Position numbers and translations under genes: made by a program
In this document: piece after piece, positions 1-10,329 of the stretch
Layout of the letters: each line of letters opens with the position of its first letter
Position numbering within the stretch: the first letter of the stretch is position 1
From: Terrimonas ferruginea DSM 30193
GTDB lineage: Bacteria > Bacteroidota > Bacteroidia > Chitinophagales > Chitinophagaceae
Assembly (NCBI RefSeq): GCF_000425585.1
Contig: NZ_KE384400.1
Span: forward strand, 277,395 to 341,394
Length of the DNA: 64,000 nucleotides
Direction: 5' to 3'
Notes under the pieces: generated by a model
Database searches by the model: none
What the model saw: only the letters and a program-made list of their open reading frames with translations
Told to the model about the DNA's origin: nothing

Positions 1-2788
1 CATCAATTATCACCGCCGCAGAGATACCACAACGCAGCGCATTGTTCGCGTCGTTGAATGATTGGAAGTTGGTACCGCCTGTAGCCACACCCGAATTGAT
101 GGTGTAGTTACCTGCCATGCCCGGAGGCGTGATCACATCCAGCGGAGCGGAAGGCACCGCTGTATTCCCGTTACAGGAAACCATGATCCGGTAAGAAGTT
201 GTTACCGACTGAGTCAGGCTGAGCGTTGTATTGGTAGCGCCCGCAATATCTGTCCAGCCGCTGCCTGTGTTACGCTGCCATTGATAAGTAAGACCTGCGC
301 CTATCGATCCGCCTGTGAATCCAAGCGTGAAAGTAGTGCCGGTACATACGGGACTTTGTGTAGTAGTAACGGTGCCTGGAACCGGCGGGTTAACGCATCC
401 TACAGGAGCAAATTCGTACGCACCGATATCCGGTGTGGTCGTGCTCCTTGTTGTACCTGCGATATCCGTTGTAATACCAACGGGCGCACCAAGGTTGTCC
501 ATGGCAGCATTGTTGGGAAAATAGAAACCGCTGTTCGGATCGAGGAACTGTGGATCTACCGATACGGAGGCAGCATCCTGCGTGGTGGCTGTTCTCCAGT
601 CCGCCAACGTTGCGAGACTGGTTGCATTAAAGTACCCAACCGCCGCAGAAGAGCCGTTAATGAAAAAGTTGTTGTTATTGGAAACAAAGGTCGTAGTCGC
701 CGTATTCATATAAATGGCCGTGATCACACCGGTGCCACCACGATTGAGTGCAACAATGTTGTTTCTAAATTCAATGCCTGCGGCCAATGTTGTCTGGTAA
801 AAACCACGGATCAGATCTGTTGAGGTGGAGCCTGGTCTGTCTACGGAGATAGTATTGTGATAATAACGCACATAATCGGAACTGGCGTTGTAGAAACCAT
901 AAATAAAGCCACCACCGTTCATGTCATAGATCAGGTTATTGCTCACGAGGTTCTCATTACCGCTCGCACCATCTGCACCTGTCATGTATACTACATACAC
1001 ATCGCCGGCCGCAGCCTGGTTGCTGCCATAAGGGTTGTGAAGGCGGTTGGCGGAAAACCGTGTACCAGTGGTAACGCCGGTGTAATAAACCATGTATACC
1101 GTTGTACCGGCCGTACGTGTCGGGCGTTCGAGGTCATTGCCTTCGATCACGAGTTTATTGGTACCGGTCGAATAAATACCGTAGTAGTAGAAATCGGTCA
1201 CTTTGTTGTTGCGTACGGTGTTATTCTGGATCTGGTTACCTGCCGTAGTCGTACCCATTACGGTGATGCCATAGTAACCACCGCGTACTGTGTTGTTTTC
1301 GATCAGGTTGCCATCGCTGAGAGAGCCCGCAGTAGTGGCCGAGGTGGCACTGCCGCTGACGGCAATACCGGCAAAGTTGGTAGAAGTAGTAGTGACATTG
1401 GCATCGATCGTACAACGGCGGATCGTGTTGGAGTCCGCGCCGTTGATCAGCTGGATACCAAAACCATAGGTACCGGCAGAGGCAACGATATTGAAGCTGT
1501 CGATTGTTACGTGGTCGGTTCCATTGAGTTTGATCACCGCGCGCTCGTTGGTATTGGCCGACGCAAATGCGAGCGTGTTGCCATTACCATTGAAGGTGAT
1601 CGTGTTGGTTGCAGAGGTTCCGGCTACTTCCGGAAGGATCATTTGTTCGTTGTAAGTAGCATTGACCGTTACCACGTTGAATACAACAGGCCCCTGTATA
1701 CCGCAGGTAAGCGCTGTCACCACGTCGGTAAAATTATTGAAGTTGCTGCCCAGTGTGGGTGCAGCTGAGTTGATCGTATATGTACCACCCGGCAGTCCCG
1801 CATAACCGGTAACCGCTATCGGCGTGGAGTAGGCAGTATTGCCGCTACAGGTAACAGCAGCGCGGTAATAAGTAACACCGGCCGGTGCGTTGAACGTGGC
1901 GCCCGGCGTGGTTTGCGAAGATCCGACATTGGTAAACGGACCACCGGCTGCGGCAGATGTCTGCCATTGATAAGTCTGGCCCGTACCGAAAGAGTTACCC
2001 GTCAATGAAAAATTCACCGGCGTGCCGGCGCATACGGCTGCAGAGTTTACGGTTGCGGTGCCTGCCGTGGGAGGCGCGGTACAAGCCGCGTTCGAGCCGT
2101 AAGTGATTTGTATGAAAGGACGACGGTCGTCGATCGCCGAGATGGAGTTGGTGGTTGAACTCAGCGTACCGGCATTGGCCAAGGTCGTCTGACCTGTGCC
2201 ATAAATCCGGTTGGTTACCGTGGACCACATCCAGTCGAATGTACCCGTACTGGGGTTACCTGTTATCTGGTTGGCATCCCATTCCACCGATACTTCCATA
2301 GAACCTCCGGTGTATACAAATGGTGCCGTGAGGGTAAACGTAATATAGTCGGGCGTTGCTGTTGCAGGAATTTCCTGGTTGAGATTTTCGTATACCAGTA
2401 CGGCCCCGCTGTTGAGGTTGGCCCAGGTTTCAGAGGTTTGCGCAAACTCGGTAGCAGCCGAGTTCTTCAGGTAAATACGCATAACGCCACCGCCAGTGGT
2501 TGTGGCAGTGTTATTTTTGACCCATCCCAATCTGATGATGTTGGCGCCGGAACCAATTCCTGCGGCGGACAATTCGTCGGCCGTGTACAGATAGACATAT
2601 CGGCTGGCGTCGTATGCGCTGGAGGTTGAAGAGCGGTAAACAGGACCGGCATTGTATTGCGGTGTGCCAGCCGTTCCCGTATTGATGACCACTGTATTTT
2701 GCGCATAGCTTATGCAATTGAAGAGGCATAACAATGCTGCAAGTACAAAGGATTTACCATAACATGCAGTTACGTAGATTTTTCTCAT
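1..2788 (-). CDS. Giant secreted beta-helix surface protein (3' end beyond window)
   Basis: An open minus-strand frame runs from ATG at 2788 to the window edge with no stop that I found on reading it through (at least 929 codons). The N-terminus (MRKIYVTACYGKSFVLAALL, then a run ending SYA-Q) is a signal peptide. The next ~200 residues have a jelly-roll-like look. Two Ig-like blocks follow, each with the motif YQWQ (near 1965 and 275), typical of PKD/SprB-like repeats of gliding Bacteroidota surface proteins. Between them is a long run of N-N-x-I/V repeats (NTIRRCTID, NLIENNTVRGG, NQIQNNTVRNN), i.e. a right-handed parallel beta-helix. The C-terminus, where a T9SS sorting domain would be expected, is outside the window. 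Probably an adhesin or glycan-binding protein; no substrate can be assigned. Long plus-strand frames here (62-823, 857-1768) are antisense shadows. Confidence 0.8.
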   Translation of the reverse strand, partial: MRKIYVTACYGKSFVLAALLCLFNCISYAQNTVVINTGTAGTPQYNAGPVYRSSTSSAYDASRYVYLYTADELSAAGIGSGANIIRLGWVKNNTATTTGGGVMRIYLKNSAATEFAQTSETWANLNSGAVLVYENLNQEIPATATPDYITFTLTAPFVYTGGSMEVSVEWDANQITGNPSTGTFDWMWSTVTNRIYGTGQTTLANAGTLSSTTNSISAIDDRRPFIQITYGSNAACTAPPTAGTATVNSAAVCAGTPVNFSLTGNSFGTGQTYQWQTSAAAGGPFTNVGSSQTTPGATFNAPAGVTYYRAAVTCSGNTAYSTPIAVTGYAGLPGGTYTINSAAPTLGSNFNNFTDVVTALTCGIQGPVVFNVVTVNATYNEQMILPEVAGTSATNTITFNGNGNTLAFASANTNERAVIKLNGTDHVTIDSFNIVASAGTYGFGIQLINGADSNTIRRCTIDANVTTTSTNFAGIAVSGSATSATTAGSLSDGNLIENNTVRGGYYGITVMGTTTAGNQIQNNTVRNNKVTDFYYYGIYSTGTNKLVIEGNDLERPTRTAGTTVYMVYYTGVTTGTRFSANRLHNPYGSNQAAAGDVYVVYMTGADGASGNENLVSNNLIYDMNGGGFIYGFYNASSDYVRYYHNTISVDRPGSTSTDLIRGFYQTTLAAGIEFRNNIVALNRGGTGVITAIYMNTATTTFVSNNNNFFINGSSAAVGYFNATSLATLADWRTATTQDAASVSVDPQFLDPNSGFYFPNNAAMDNLGAPVGITTDIAGTTRSTTTPDIGAYEFAPVGCVNPPVPGTVTTTQSPVCTGTTFTLGFTGGSIGAGLTYQWQRNTGSGWTDIAGATNTTLSLTQSVTTSYRIMVSCNGNTAVPSAPLDVITPPGMAGNYTINSGVATGGTNFQSFNDANNALRCGISAAVIID

Positions 2789-3290
2789 AAGAACTCGACC
2801 GTTTTGGTATATATGTGTATTAAGTAGCCGTTTCAGTTTTTTCAAACAGGGCAAAACATATCCACCCAGCGTTCTATAAGAAACACTGCTCCCCCAGCAA
2901 TCTTGTTAGTGATTTTTCTGCGTGCCTAACCCTGCCTTAATATGGCTCCTATTCCCCTTTTCAGGAGAGAAGAGCATCGTTAGTGGTGGATGCATATCCT
3001 GCTGTTCCGGGACATGCATTAATGGTAGCTATGCGGTTTTTCGGATATTCAGAACAATAACAGTAGTGATGTAGTACGAACAGCTGTAAATAAAGTCGTC
3101 GCAATGTTATAACAAAATCTTAATAAAAAAACCACACACGAATTAAAATTTGCGATTATTTTCTGCGGTTTTCTGCAACCGCTTTCATGCTTATTTTTTT
3201 GCATATCTATTACACTAAAGAACATTCCCTACCATTCTTCTCGACTTTGCATCTCCAGATTTTTTATTTCGAAATTTTTCTACCGCATCA
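2789..3290. other. Intergenic region, no gene seen
   Basis: About 500 bp, AT-rich towards its right half, between the promoter side of the beta-helix protein gene and the terminator of the esterase operon. It should hold the beta-helix gene's promoter, but no exact TAnnTTTG box in the right orientation was found. A weak hairpin (GCGGTT, 3165-3170, with AACCGC, 3177-3182) is the only structure noticed. No convincing small ORF or RNA gene. Confidence 0.5.
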
Positions 3291-3294
3291 TAAA

Positions 3295-3321
3295 AAAAGC
3301 CGGCACTCATTGCCGGCTTTT
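3295..3321 (-). terminator. Terminator after the leftward uronate operon
   Basis: Perfect 11-bp stem AAAAGCCGGCA / TGCCGGCTTTT with loop CTCAT. Read on the minus strand it is followed by a run of seven T. It starts 22 bp past the esterase stop codon and closes the 16-kb leftward operon. The A-run on the other arm means it may also act in the opposite direction. Confidence 0.88.
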
Positions 3322-3342
3322 CAATCGATGTAGTAACATCAA

Positions 3343-4233
3343 TTATTTTGCGATGCCCAGTTTTTTCAAAAACGCGACAATCGACTTGTTCAGCTCCGAA
3401 TTTTTTTCCTTCGTGAATTTCCCGTGCTCCCCTCCTTCAACGGTGATGAATTCAGTTTCCACGCCCAGCTCTTTCAACTTTTTGTGCAACTCTACAGATT
3501 GCTCGTGAGGAACAATCGGATCCGCGTCGCCATGTACGATAAATATGGGGGGACTGTTTTTGTTGACGTAAGTGATCGGAGAAACCGAAGCCACAAATTT
3601 CCTGTCTTTTGCCTTATCACCTAACCAGCGTTCGGCGGACCTGCTGGTAATACGTGTACCATATCCCCAATCCCACACGTCGGTAATACCATATTTGTCG
3701 ATGATGGCTGCAACTTTGATATTCTCCACACCCGGACAGTTACCGTCGAAGCGGTGGTCATTGCCCAGCAGACCGGCCATCAAAGCCAGGTGGCCGCCCG
3801 CGCTGCCGCCCATTACCACAATGCGGTTAACGTCGATATTAAGCTCTTTTGCGTTTTTGATCAGGTAAATCAATGCACAACGGGCATCTTCAACTGCAGC
3901 CGGAGCTGTAGCCTGGCCGGTGAGACGGTAAGCGATGTTGGCTACCGCAAATCCCATTTTAAAAAATGTGCTGAAACCGGTCTGCGATTCTTTCGAACCC
4001 TTATTCCAGCCACCGCCATGTATATTAATGACAACCGCGGAAGGTCCGGCGCTTTTGGGAGGCAGGTACAAATCCATCTTTCCCTCCCAGTCTTTTGCTT
4101 TGGCATATACCACGTTCAGTTGTGAAGTGAATCCATCGGGATATTCTACCGGTTTAAATGCCGTGGTATCCTGTGCATGCAGCGACAAGCTAACCAGGCA
4201 GATACCCATAAGAGCCAGAAATGTTCTTTTCAT
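3343..4233 (-). CDS. Secreted alpha/beta hydrolase (BD-FAE-like carbohydrate esterase)
   Basis: 296 aa with signal peptide (MKRTFLALMGICLVSLSLHA-Q), so periplasmic or secreted. The oxyanion-hole motif HGGG is at about residues 72-75, the nucleophile Ser144 sits in GGSAGG, the acid in HGDADPIVP and the histidine in GGEHGK near the C-terminus. This is the layout of the BD-FAE/acetyl-esterase group often found in PULs. It is the last gene of the operon, 60 bp after SusD and directly before the terminator. An esterase here could remove acetyl groups from acetylated uronans such as bacterial alginate, but that is inference; the family also contains feruloyl esterases and peptidase-like members. 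Confidence 0.8.
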   Translation of the reverse strand: MKRTFLALMGICLVSLSLHAQDTTAFKPVEYPDGFTSQLNVVYAKAKDWEGKMDLYLPPKSAGPSAVVINIHGGGWNKGSKESQTGFSTFFKMGFAVANIAYRLTGQATAPAAVEDARCALIYLIKNAKELNIDVNRIVVMGGSAGGHLALMAGLLGNDHRFDGNCPGVENIKVAAIIDKYGITDVWDWGYGTRITSRSAERWLGDKAKDRKFVASVSPITYVNKNSPPIFIVHGDADPIVPHEQSVELHKKLKELGVETEFITVEGGEHGKFTKEKNSELNKSIVAFLKKLGIAK

Positions 4234-4293
4234 ATTTTTATTTTAATGCAATAAAACAATGACGAGGCGATTTGTTTTTTCGTTGCGGGCTCA

Positions 4294-5838
4294 TCAGTAA
4301 CCCGGATTTTGTTCGATCACCAATTGCGTGTTCGTGTCGATCTCGCGCTGCGGAATTGGCAGCAACAATTTCTGACGCGTAACATACCCCTGCAGTTGCG
4401 CCAGCGTTGGCGTAGGATCTAGATAGCGGCTGTAGTGCGTAGCGTACTCATCCGCAAAGTGATCTTTCATGACCTGTTCGGCAGTAATGGTCGTCATGGT
4501 TGTATTGAAACGCACGAGGTCAAAGAAGCGCTGGTTCTCGAACGCGAACTCGATACGACGCTCTTCGGCAAGCGCCTTTTCAAACAATGCGGTGGTGTTG
4601 ATCACCGCAGGATCAAGCGCCGGCAATGAACGTGACCGTACCTGGTTGATCAATCCCACCCCGGCAGGAGAATAGCCTTGTGCCTCTGCCAGCATCAGGA
4701 TGATGTCGGCATAACGCAATACCGGCCAGTCATTCTCTGCATCATCGGTAATGATCACGGGAGAGAAGAATTTACGTGTATAGAATTTAGTCGTGGCGCC
4801 TGTACCATAGGTAGCTATCAGCAATGCCCTGCGTGCATCCGTGGCTACTACCGCGGTATCGAGATCCGCAGTGGGATAGTTGAGACCGTCTCCATCTCCG
4901 TTGATCACGTTTGAACCCGTACCCAGCGGTGCAAAGGTGTTGGCGAAAGACGAACCCAGTCCGAGCCCGCCCGCTTTGTAACGTACGGCAAACATGATTT
5001 CGGAGTTCATCTCGTTGTTGATCGAGAATACATTGTTATAAGATGCCTGCATGCCGTAGCCACTATTGGTCATTACATCCTGCAGCAAGGTGATCGCTTC
5101 CGCTTTGCGGTTCAGCGTCAGGTATACTTTTGCCAGCATCCCTTTTGCGGCCCAGCTCGTAGCGCGGCCAAGATCGGCGGAAGCCATTTGTGTAAACTTC
5201 AACTGATTCATCCACTGCGAAGCAGTAGTGAGGTCGGCCTGGATCAATTTATAAATATCTGCCTCCGGTACGCGGTTCATGGCTTTTGATTGCGCCGGAG
5301 AAATAGGCTCGTACACCAGCATTACACCACCGAACAAACGTACCAGGTTGAAGTAGTGATACGCACGGATAAACAGCGCTTCACCCGCCAGTTGTTTACG
5401 ATCGGTTTCCGTAATCGGAATACTGATTGGCGAAAGCGAAATACTACCCGCAGCAGGATCATACACTACGCCGAGACGTTGAAGGATGATGTTGGCATTG
5501 CGGATGTTATTATAGGTAGCCAGCCAGTAATTGTAAATGACAGGATGCGATGTGTTGGGGATAAACATATCCAGGTCGCTGAGCTCACGGTTGGTAGAAG
5601 CCGTACTCGCAGGCGCCCCTTGTTTAGAGTTGTCCGTCCGCAATTCCGTCAGTTGCCATTCATACAACATCGGGCGCTGAAGGCCGTTGTAAGCACCGGT
5701 AAGACCGGCCTTCACTTCCTCCACGTTTGTATAATAAGTACCTGTGTTCAGGTTTGACTGCGGATAAAGATCGATCACTTTTTTGCAGCTCATTAAACCG
5801 AGCCCGCAAAACAGCAAGAGATATTGTAGCTTTTTCAT
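4294..5838 (-). CDS. SusD-like glycan-binding lipoprotein (uronate PUL)
   Basis: 514 aa. A lipoprotein signal (LLLFCGLGLMSC-KK) is followed by the SusD N-terminal signature YPQSNLNTGTYYTN and TPR-like helices (RNIRNANIILQRL, EALFIRAYHYFNLVRLFG). The C-terminus has the usual LRYADIILMLAEA and ERRIEFAFENQRFFDLVRF motifs. SusD proteins are outer-membrane surface lids that deliver oligosaccharides to the SusC channel. The gene starts 21 bp after the SusC stop, the standard susC-susD order. Neighbouring PL6, PL17 and PL5/38 genes make uronate oligosaccharides the likely ligand. Confidence 0.95.
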   Translation of the reverse strand: MKKLQYLLLFCGLGLMSCKKVIDLYPQSNLNTGTYYTNVEEVKAGLTGAYNGLQRPMLYEWQLTELRTDNSKQGAPASTASTNRELSDLDMFIPNTSHPVIYNYWLATYNNIRNANIILQRLGVVYDPAAGSISLSPISIPITETDRKQLAGEALFIRAYHYFNLVRLFGGVMLVYEPISPAQSKAMNRVPEADIYKLIQADLTTASQWMNQLKFTQMASADLGRATSWAAKGMLAKVYLTLNRKAEAITLLQDVMTNSGYGMQASYNNVFSINNEMNSEIMFAVRYKAGGLGLGSSFANTFAPLGTGSNVINGDGDGLNYPTADLDTAVVATDARRALLIATYGTGATTKFYTRKFFSPVIITDDAENDWPVLRYADIILMLAEAQGYSPAGVGLINQVRSRSLPALDPAVINTTALFEKALAEERRIEFAFENQRFFDLVRFNTTMTTITAEQVMKDHFADEYATHYSRYLDPTPTLAQLQGYVTRQKLLLPIPQREIDTNTQLVIEQNPGY

Positions 5839-5859
5839 ATTGTAGTTATTGAGCGTGGT

Positions 5860-8800
5860 TTAAAAATTAACATCGATACCGAACAGGATGGTACGTGGCA
5901 TTGGAAAGCTTCCGCGCTGATAACCATCCAGCAGAGAACCTGCATACGGTCCGGAATTGAATCGCGCTTCCGTATTGATACCACGATAGCTTTTCGGTGT
6001 ATGGAAAAACAGGTTTTGTCCGGAGAAATACAATCTTGCCGAGTTCAGGAATGTGCGTTTTACAAATTTGGCCGGCAGCGTATAACCGATGATCACCTCA
6101 CGCAGCGCCCAGTAAGATGCATCTTCCACTACATAATCGGTCAGCATCCAGTTGAAGCCAATGGTAGAATAAGGCGTTTTGCCATCACCGGGGAACATCG
6201 GGCTGATCCAGCGGTTCTGGTTGTAATTTTTATTGTAACGTTTTGTTTCGTTATAGTTCGGATCGCCGTTCACCAGCTGACCACCCTGACTTCCCTGTAA
6301 CATGAAGCTCAGGTCAAATGCTTTATAGGTAAGGTTGTTAACGATACCCCAGGTAAAATCGGGATAAGGATTACCGATATATGTACGGTCATCCTCATCG
6401 ATACGGTTGTCGCCGTTATAGTCAACGAGTTTCAAACCACCTGGCACCAGCATGTTGGAAAGTGAAGTGGTGAGACCGCCCGCCACAGCCTGATCTATCT
6501 GTGCCTGTGAAAGCCACACACCGTCGGTTTTATAACCAAAGTATTGTACCAGCGGACCACCTACAATATTGCGGTAGATTTCTGAACGCTCACCAAGGTT
6601 GGTCAGGAATTTCTCATCCGCCAGGTTCAGCAGTCTGTTGCGATTATGAGAAAGGTTGGCCGATGTTGTCCAGCGGAAATCTTTCTTACGGATATTATTT
6701 GTTGTCAGTTCAAATTCGATACCGCGGTTACGCAGCCTTCCGATATTGTTCCAGAACAAAGGCACACCTGCAAAACCCATGGTCGCCTGACGCAACAACA
6801 GTTGATCTGTTTTGGATTGATAAACGTCTATGGAAAGATTCACCGCATTGTTGAATACACCGATATCGATACCACCATTGAACTGGAATGTTCTTTCCCA
6901 GGTGATATCAGGGTTGGAAAGAATGTCGCGTGATGGCACCTGGCCTACAACAGATGTACCGGTTTGTGCACCCAGTGGATAGTTGGCTGCATACAACAGA
7001 TCCACGAACGCAAAGTCTACAATACGATTGTTACCCGTTACACCATAACTTCCGCGGAGTTTCAGGTTGCTGATCCAGTCAGCCTTATTCATAAACTTCT
7101 CTTCGGTCAGCACCCAACCGAGTGACACCGATGGGAATGCACCCCATTTTTTTCCGGGAGCAAAGTAAGAGCTTCCATCGGTACGATAGCTGGCAGCCAG
7201 CAGGTACTTGTTTTGATAAGCATAGGTAACACGGCCCAGTACAGATTGAAGACCGATCTGGTTGCGCAGGTTAAAGGTTGCCGTTTTATTCTGATCGATC
7301 TGCAATGCCGTGTTAAGGGTAGTGATGTTATCACTGGGATAATCCACACCGGTGATCTGCTGATCATTGATTTTGGTTTGCTGTACCGTATAACCGGCCA
7401 GCACGTTGAACGAATGATCTTTGATCTTTTTGTTATAGGTCAACAGGTTTTCCGAGAGTATATCGGTGAACAGGCGGTTGTTATAAACACCTTTGTTGAT
7501 ATCCCCCTCACGATTGGAATTACGTTTGGCAAAGTCAAGTCCTACCGTATAGTTCACGTAGAAGCTGGCCATGCTTTTGAAATCAAGACCGGGAAGGATA
7601 TTAACCGTAAAATCGGCAGAGCTCAGCATACGGTAGTCGTTGGACGTAATTGAGCGTGTTTCCAGTACTGATTTAGGTGAGTTATTCGCCGTATTGAAAG
7701 GGTCTACGTTTGAGGTGCTTGTCCAGATAGAACCATCCGGCATCATCCCGCTGTACATACGTCCGTTGAAATGTCGTGCCTGTGCAAAATCGCCGGGACG
7801 GATATTCGCCCATATCGGCGTCTGGTTGACGAAAGCCGCGGTAGCATCTGTGTGATATACCGGCAGGAATGATTGGAAACGAACGAAATCGATGTAACCG
7901 GTTGACGGGCGCTCACGCTTGATATAAGAAGGGTTCAGGTTAAACGTCATCTTCACGCGTTTGCCGAGGTTGGCATCGAGTTTTGTACGCAGGTTGAAAC
8001 GATCGTATTCACTGTGATACATCAGACCCTGATCGCGCTGGTAGCCGCCGGAAATGAAGTAACGGATATCTTTTTTACCACCGGATACGTTCACCATCAG
8101 GTTGCGAACGGTTGCATTTCTCAGCGCTTCCGACTGCCAGTCGGTTCCCTGACCACCGAGCAAAGTTTGTTCGATGATATAGGCTGCTCTTTCGTTGTTG
8201 GCAATGATCTGTGTAGGCGTGGGCGGTGTAATGCTCGGATCTTTGGCTTTCAGGGATGCTTCATAAAAGAGCATATTGGTATACTCTGTGGTAGTCATCA
8301 TCGGATAAGTTTTGTACGCAGTTTTGGCGCCGGTAGAAAACTTAACGGAGTATTTAGGTTTGTCAGCCTTACCACTCTTGGTGGTAATGATGATTACACC
8401 ACTCGCGCCGCGCGAACCGTAGATCGCTGCAGAAGCCGCATCTTTCAGTACTTCTACCGATTCCACGTCGGCCATGTTTACAAAAGACAAACCATCGGGC
8501 ACCGGGTGACCGTCTACCACTACGAGGGGATCGGCACCGGCATTGATAGAGCTTGTTCCCCGCACACGCACTTTAGGATCCGAACCAGCTTCAGAGCTGA
8601 CATTCTGGATCTGCACACCGGCAATTTTACCCTGCAATGCCTGGTCGAGCCTGGATACCGGCGTTTCATCCAGTTTCTCATTCCTGAATTTTGAAACAGA
8701 GCCTGTCAGGTGCGATTTCTTCTGTGTACCATAACCAATCACTACTACTTCATCCATCGAAGCAGCGCTTTGTTTAAGGATAATGTCGATCACTTTCTTA

Positions 8801-9063
8801 TCACCGATCTCGATGGTCTGTGATTCGTAACCCACATACGATACGATCAGTGTTTTGGCATCTGCGGCAGCAATGGAGTAGCTGCCGTCTTCTTTAGAGG
8901 TAGTATTCACTACCTTCTTCCCGGGAGCGGTAATCGTTACGCCCGGCATTATTTCGCCGAACGAATTGGTCACTTTACCCGTGATGGTTTTATTCTGTCC
9001 GGATGCCGCTGCCCCAAGCAACAGCAAAACGAACAGCGTGGACAAGCATCGTAACATTTTCAT
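5860..9063 (-). CDS. SusC-like TonB-dependent outer-membrane transporter (uronate PUL)
   Basis: 1067 aa, the usual SusC length. Signal peptide, then a carboxypeptidase-regulatory-like domain (ITGKVTNSFGEIMPGVTI), a TonB-box-like segment (SMDEVVVIGYGTQKK), a plug domain (RVRGTSSINAGADPLVVVDG; VEVLKDAASAAIYGSRGASG) and a C-terminal beta-barrel. There is no STN domain, so signalling through an anti-sigma factor is not expected; control is more likely by the LacI-type protein at 19827. It forms the import channel with the SusD encoded 21 bp downstream and lies 49 bp after the PL5/38 lyase gene. Confidence 0.96.
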   Translation of the reverse strand: MKMLRCLSTLFVLLLLGAAASGQNKTITGKVTNSFGEIMPGVTITAPGKKVVNTTSKEDGSYSIAAADAKTLIVSYVGYESQTIEIGDKKVIDIILKQSAASMDEVVVIGYGTQKKSHLTGSVSKFRNEKLDETPVSRLDQALQGKIAGVQIQNVSSEAGSDPKVRVRGTSSINAGADPLVVVDGHPVPDGLSFVNMADVESVEVLKDAASAAIYGSRGASGVIIITTKSGKADKPKYSVKFSTGAKTAYKTYPMMTTTEYTNMLFYEASLKAKDPSITPPTPTQIIANNERAAYIIEQTLLGGQGTDWQSEALRNATVRNLMVNVSGGKKDIRYFISGGYQRDQGLMYHSEYDRFNLRTKLDANLGKRVKMTFNLNPSYIKRERPSTGYIDFVRFQSFLPVYHTDATAAFVNQTPIWANIRPGDFAQARHFNGRMYSGMMPDGSIWTSTSNVDPFNTANNSPKSVLETRSITSNDYRMLSSADFTVNILPGLDFKSMASFYVNYTVGLDFAKRNSNREGDINKGVYNNRLFTDILSENLLTYNKKIKDHSFNVLAGYTVQQTKINDQQITGVDYPSDNITTLNTALQIDQNKTATFNLRNQIGLQSVLGRVTYAYQNKYLLAASYRTDGSSYFAPGKKWGAFPSVSLGWVLTEEKFMNKADWISNLKLRGSYGVTGNNRIVDFAFVDLLYAANYPLGAQTGTSVVGQVPSRDILSNPDITWERTFQFNGGIDIGVFNNAVNLSIDVYQSKTDQLLLRQATMGFAGVPLFWNNIGRLRNRGIEFELTTNNIRKKDFRWTTSANLSHNRNRLLNLADEKFLTNLGERSEIYRNIVGGPLVQYFGYKTDGVWLSQAQIDQAVAGGLTTSLSNMLVPGGLKLVDYNGDNRIDEDDRTYIGNPYPDFTWGIVNNLTYKAFDLSFMLQGSQGGQLVNGDPNYNETKRYNKNYNQNRWISPMFPGDGKTPYSTIGFNWMLTDYVVEDASYWALREVIIGYTLPAKFVKRTFLNSARLYFSGQNLFFHTPKSYRGINTEARFNSGPYAGSLLDGYQRGSFPMPRTILFGIDVNF

Positions 9064-9112
9064 TGTTTTGAGTTTTTTCTTATCAGAAATCGTTAGTTAG
9101 TGTTAGTATATG

Positions 9113-10312
9113 TCAGGGATAGAGCAAATTGATCAGCAGGCTTTCACTTTTGTCTCCGGCCATGCGTTTCACGCTCGCCTTGCAGCTTTTGCAACCAAAG
9201 CGATCCCCTTCCATCAGCAGTCCGAAGCTTTCTTCATTGGGATAAGGTTTGATCTGCTGACCTTCCCATTTCTTTTCTTCTTCGAGATAGGGACGCAGCG
9301 CGGCAAAACCTTTGGCCAGTGATTTACCTGATGGCGTTTTGTAGTTCCAGAAATCAATGCCGGTGTGCCCGGCCATTTTTGCTATTTCAAAAAAAGCATC
9401 CATAGCAAATACATTGTAATGAAAGGAGATGGTACGTTCCATTTCTTTTGGAAACAATCCCTGCTCATCCTGCTGGACATCGAGGCGCTTGCCGGCATTC
9501 TCCACGATCTCTTTGGCGAGGCTTGTACTGTCGATGAACAGGGCCATAGAAAGACGTTGTGCATCGTACCAGGCGCCGTGATTGTTGGGTGCCCGCATTT
9601 CATCGCGGCCATTCTTGCTGGTCTGCATCCAGGTGAGGAAATCGGCGAACCAGCGTTGCATGCCAGCCTGATCAGCCGCCTTCCATTGTGATGAAGTTGC
9701 CAGCAAACCAATTCCATCAATCAGCTTAACAAAATGACGCGTATCGATCAGTCCTGCCCCTCTCCCATCATTCACTCCTTTGACCATCTGACCATAGTTC
9801 AGGTTGGGGTTCATGCGGGTGGCTTCGTCGAGAAACCATACGCGCAGTAGTTTTGACGCATGTTCTGCGTAAGCGCTGTTACCTGATAAATACCACGCGA
9901 GTGATAACTGGTAAACGATATCGCAAAGCCGGGGCAGGTATTCTTTGTCTTTGAATTCTTTTACTTCCGGGTTCGTCTGGCCGTCTTTACGCATATAAGG
10001 AATACCATCGGGCTTTGAAGGATCGGGCCAGAAGTAAGGTGCAAGGCTCATGTAATCGTGCTTGTCACCGCTCGGGGGCGTCATTGCTTTTTCCATCACA
10101 CTCACCGGTCCGAACTTCAATCCTTTGTCCGCTTCTTTCAGCAGCTTCTTGTAAGCTGGCATCAATGCCGCATCCGAAGAAGCAACGCGGCGTTTTGCGG
10201 TGGCAAGGCGTTCAGCATCCAAGGCAAACACACGCGGCTTCTTTTGCGCGAAGGCTGAAAGCGAACAGCCCATCATCAGTATCAGTAGCCAGTAACCTGT
10301 TTTTTTCAACAT
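9113..10312 (-). CDS. Alginate_lyase-fold polysaccharide lyase (PL38- or PL5-like)
   Basis: 399 aa with signal peptide ending SAFA-Q. The hallmark of the Alginate_lyase Pfam family is present: HDYMSLAPYFWPDP at about residues 85-98. The central NNHGAWYDAQ (N243, N244, H245) and the later SFHYN (H298, Y299) match the Asn/His/Tyr catalytic arrangement of (alpha/alpha) toroid uronan lyases. PL5 and PL38 share this domain; the PUL setting and sequence feel favour PL38, which acts on polymannuronate or glucuronan. The gene lies between the T9SS protein (17 bp away) and susC. Role: beta-elimination of uronan chains. The exact family needs a profile comparison. Confidence 0.82.
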   Translation of the reverse strand: MLKKTGYWLLILMMGCSLSAFAQKKPRVFALDAERLATAKRRVASSDAALMPAYKKLLKEADKGLKFGPVSVMEKAMTPPSGDKHDYMSLAPYFWPDPSKPDGIPYMRKDGQTNPEVKEFKDKEYLPRLCDIVYQLSLAWYLSGNSAYAEHASKLLRVWFLDEATRMNPNLNYGQMVKGVNDGRGAGLIDTRHFVKLIDGIGLLATSSQWKAADQAGMQRWFADFLTWMQTSKNGRDEMRAPNNHGAWYDAQRLSMALFIDSTSLAKEIVENAGKRLDVQQDEQGLFPKEMERTISFHYNVFAMDAFFEIAKMAGHTGIDFWNYKTPSGKSLAKGFAALRPYLEEEKKWEGQQIKPYPNEESFGLLMEGDRFGCKSCKASVKRMAGDKSESLLINLLYP

Positions 10313-10329
10313 GGATTATGCTTGATGTA

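Noticed and set aside
62-1768. Long plus-strand frames opposite the beta-helix protein
   Set aside because: The minus strand gives one continuous protein with signal peptide and recognisable repeats; the plus frames are Cys/Arg-rich and match no family.
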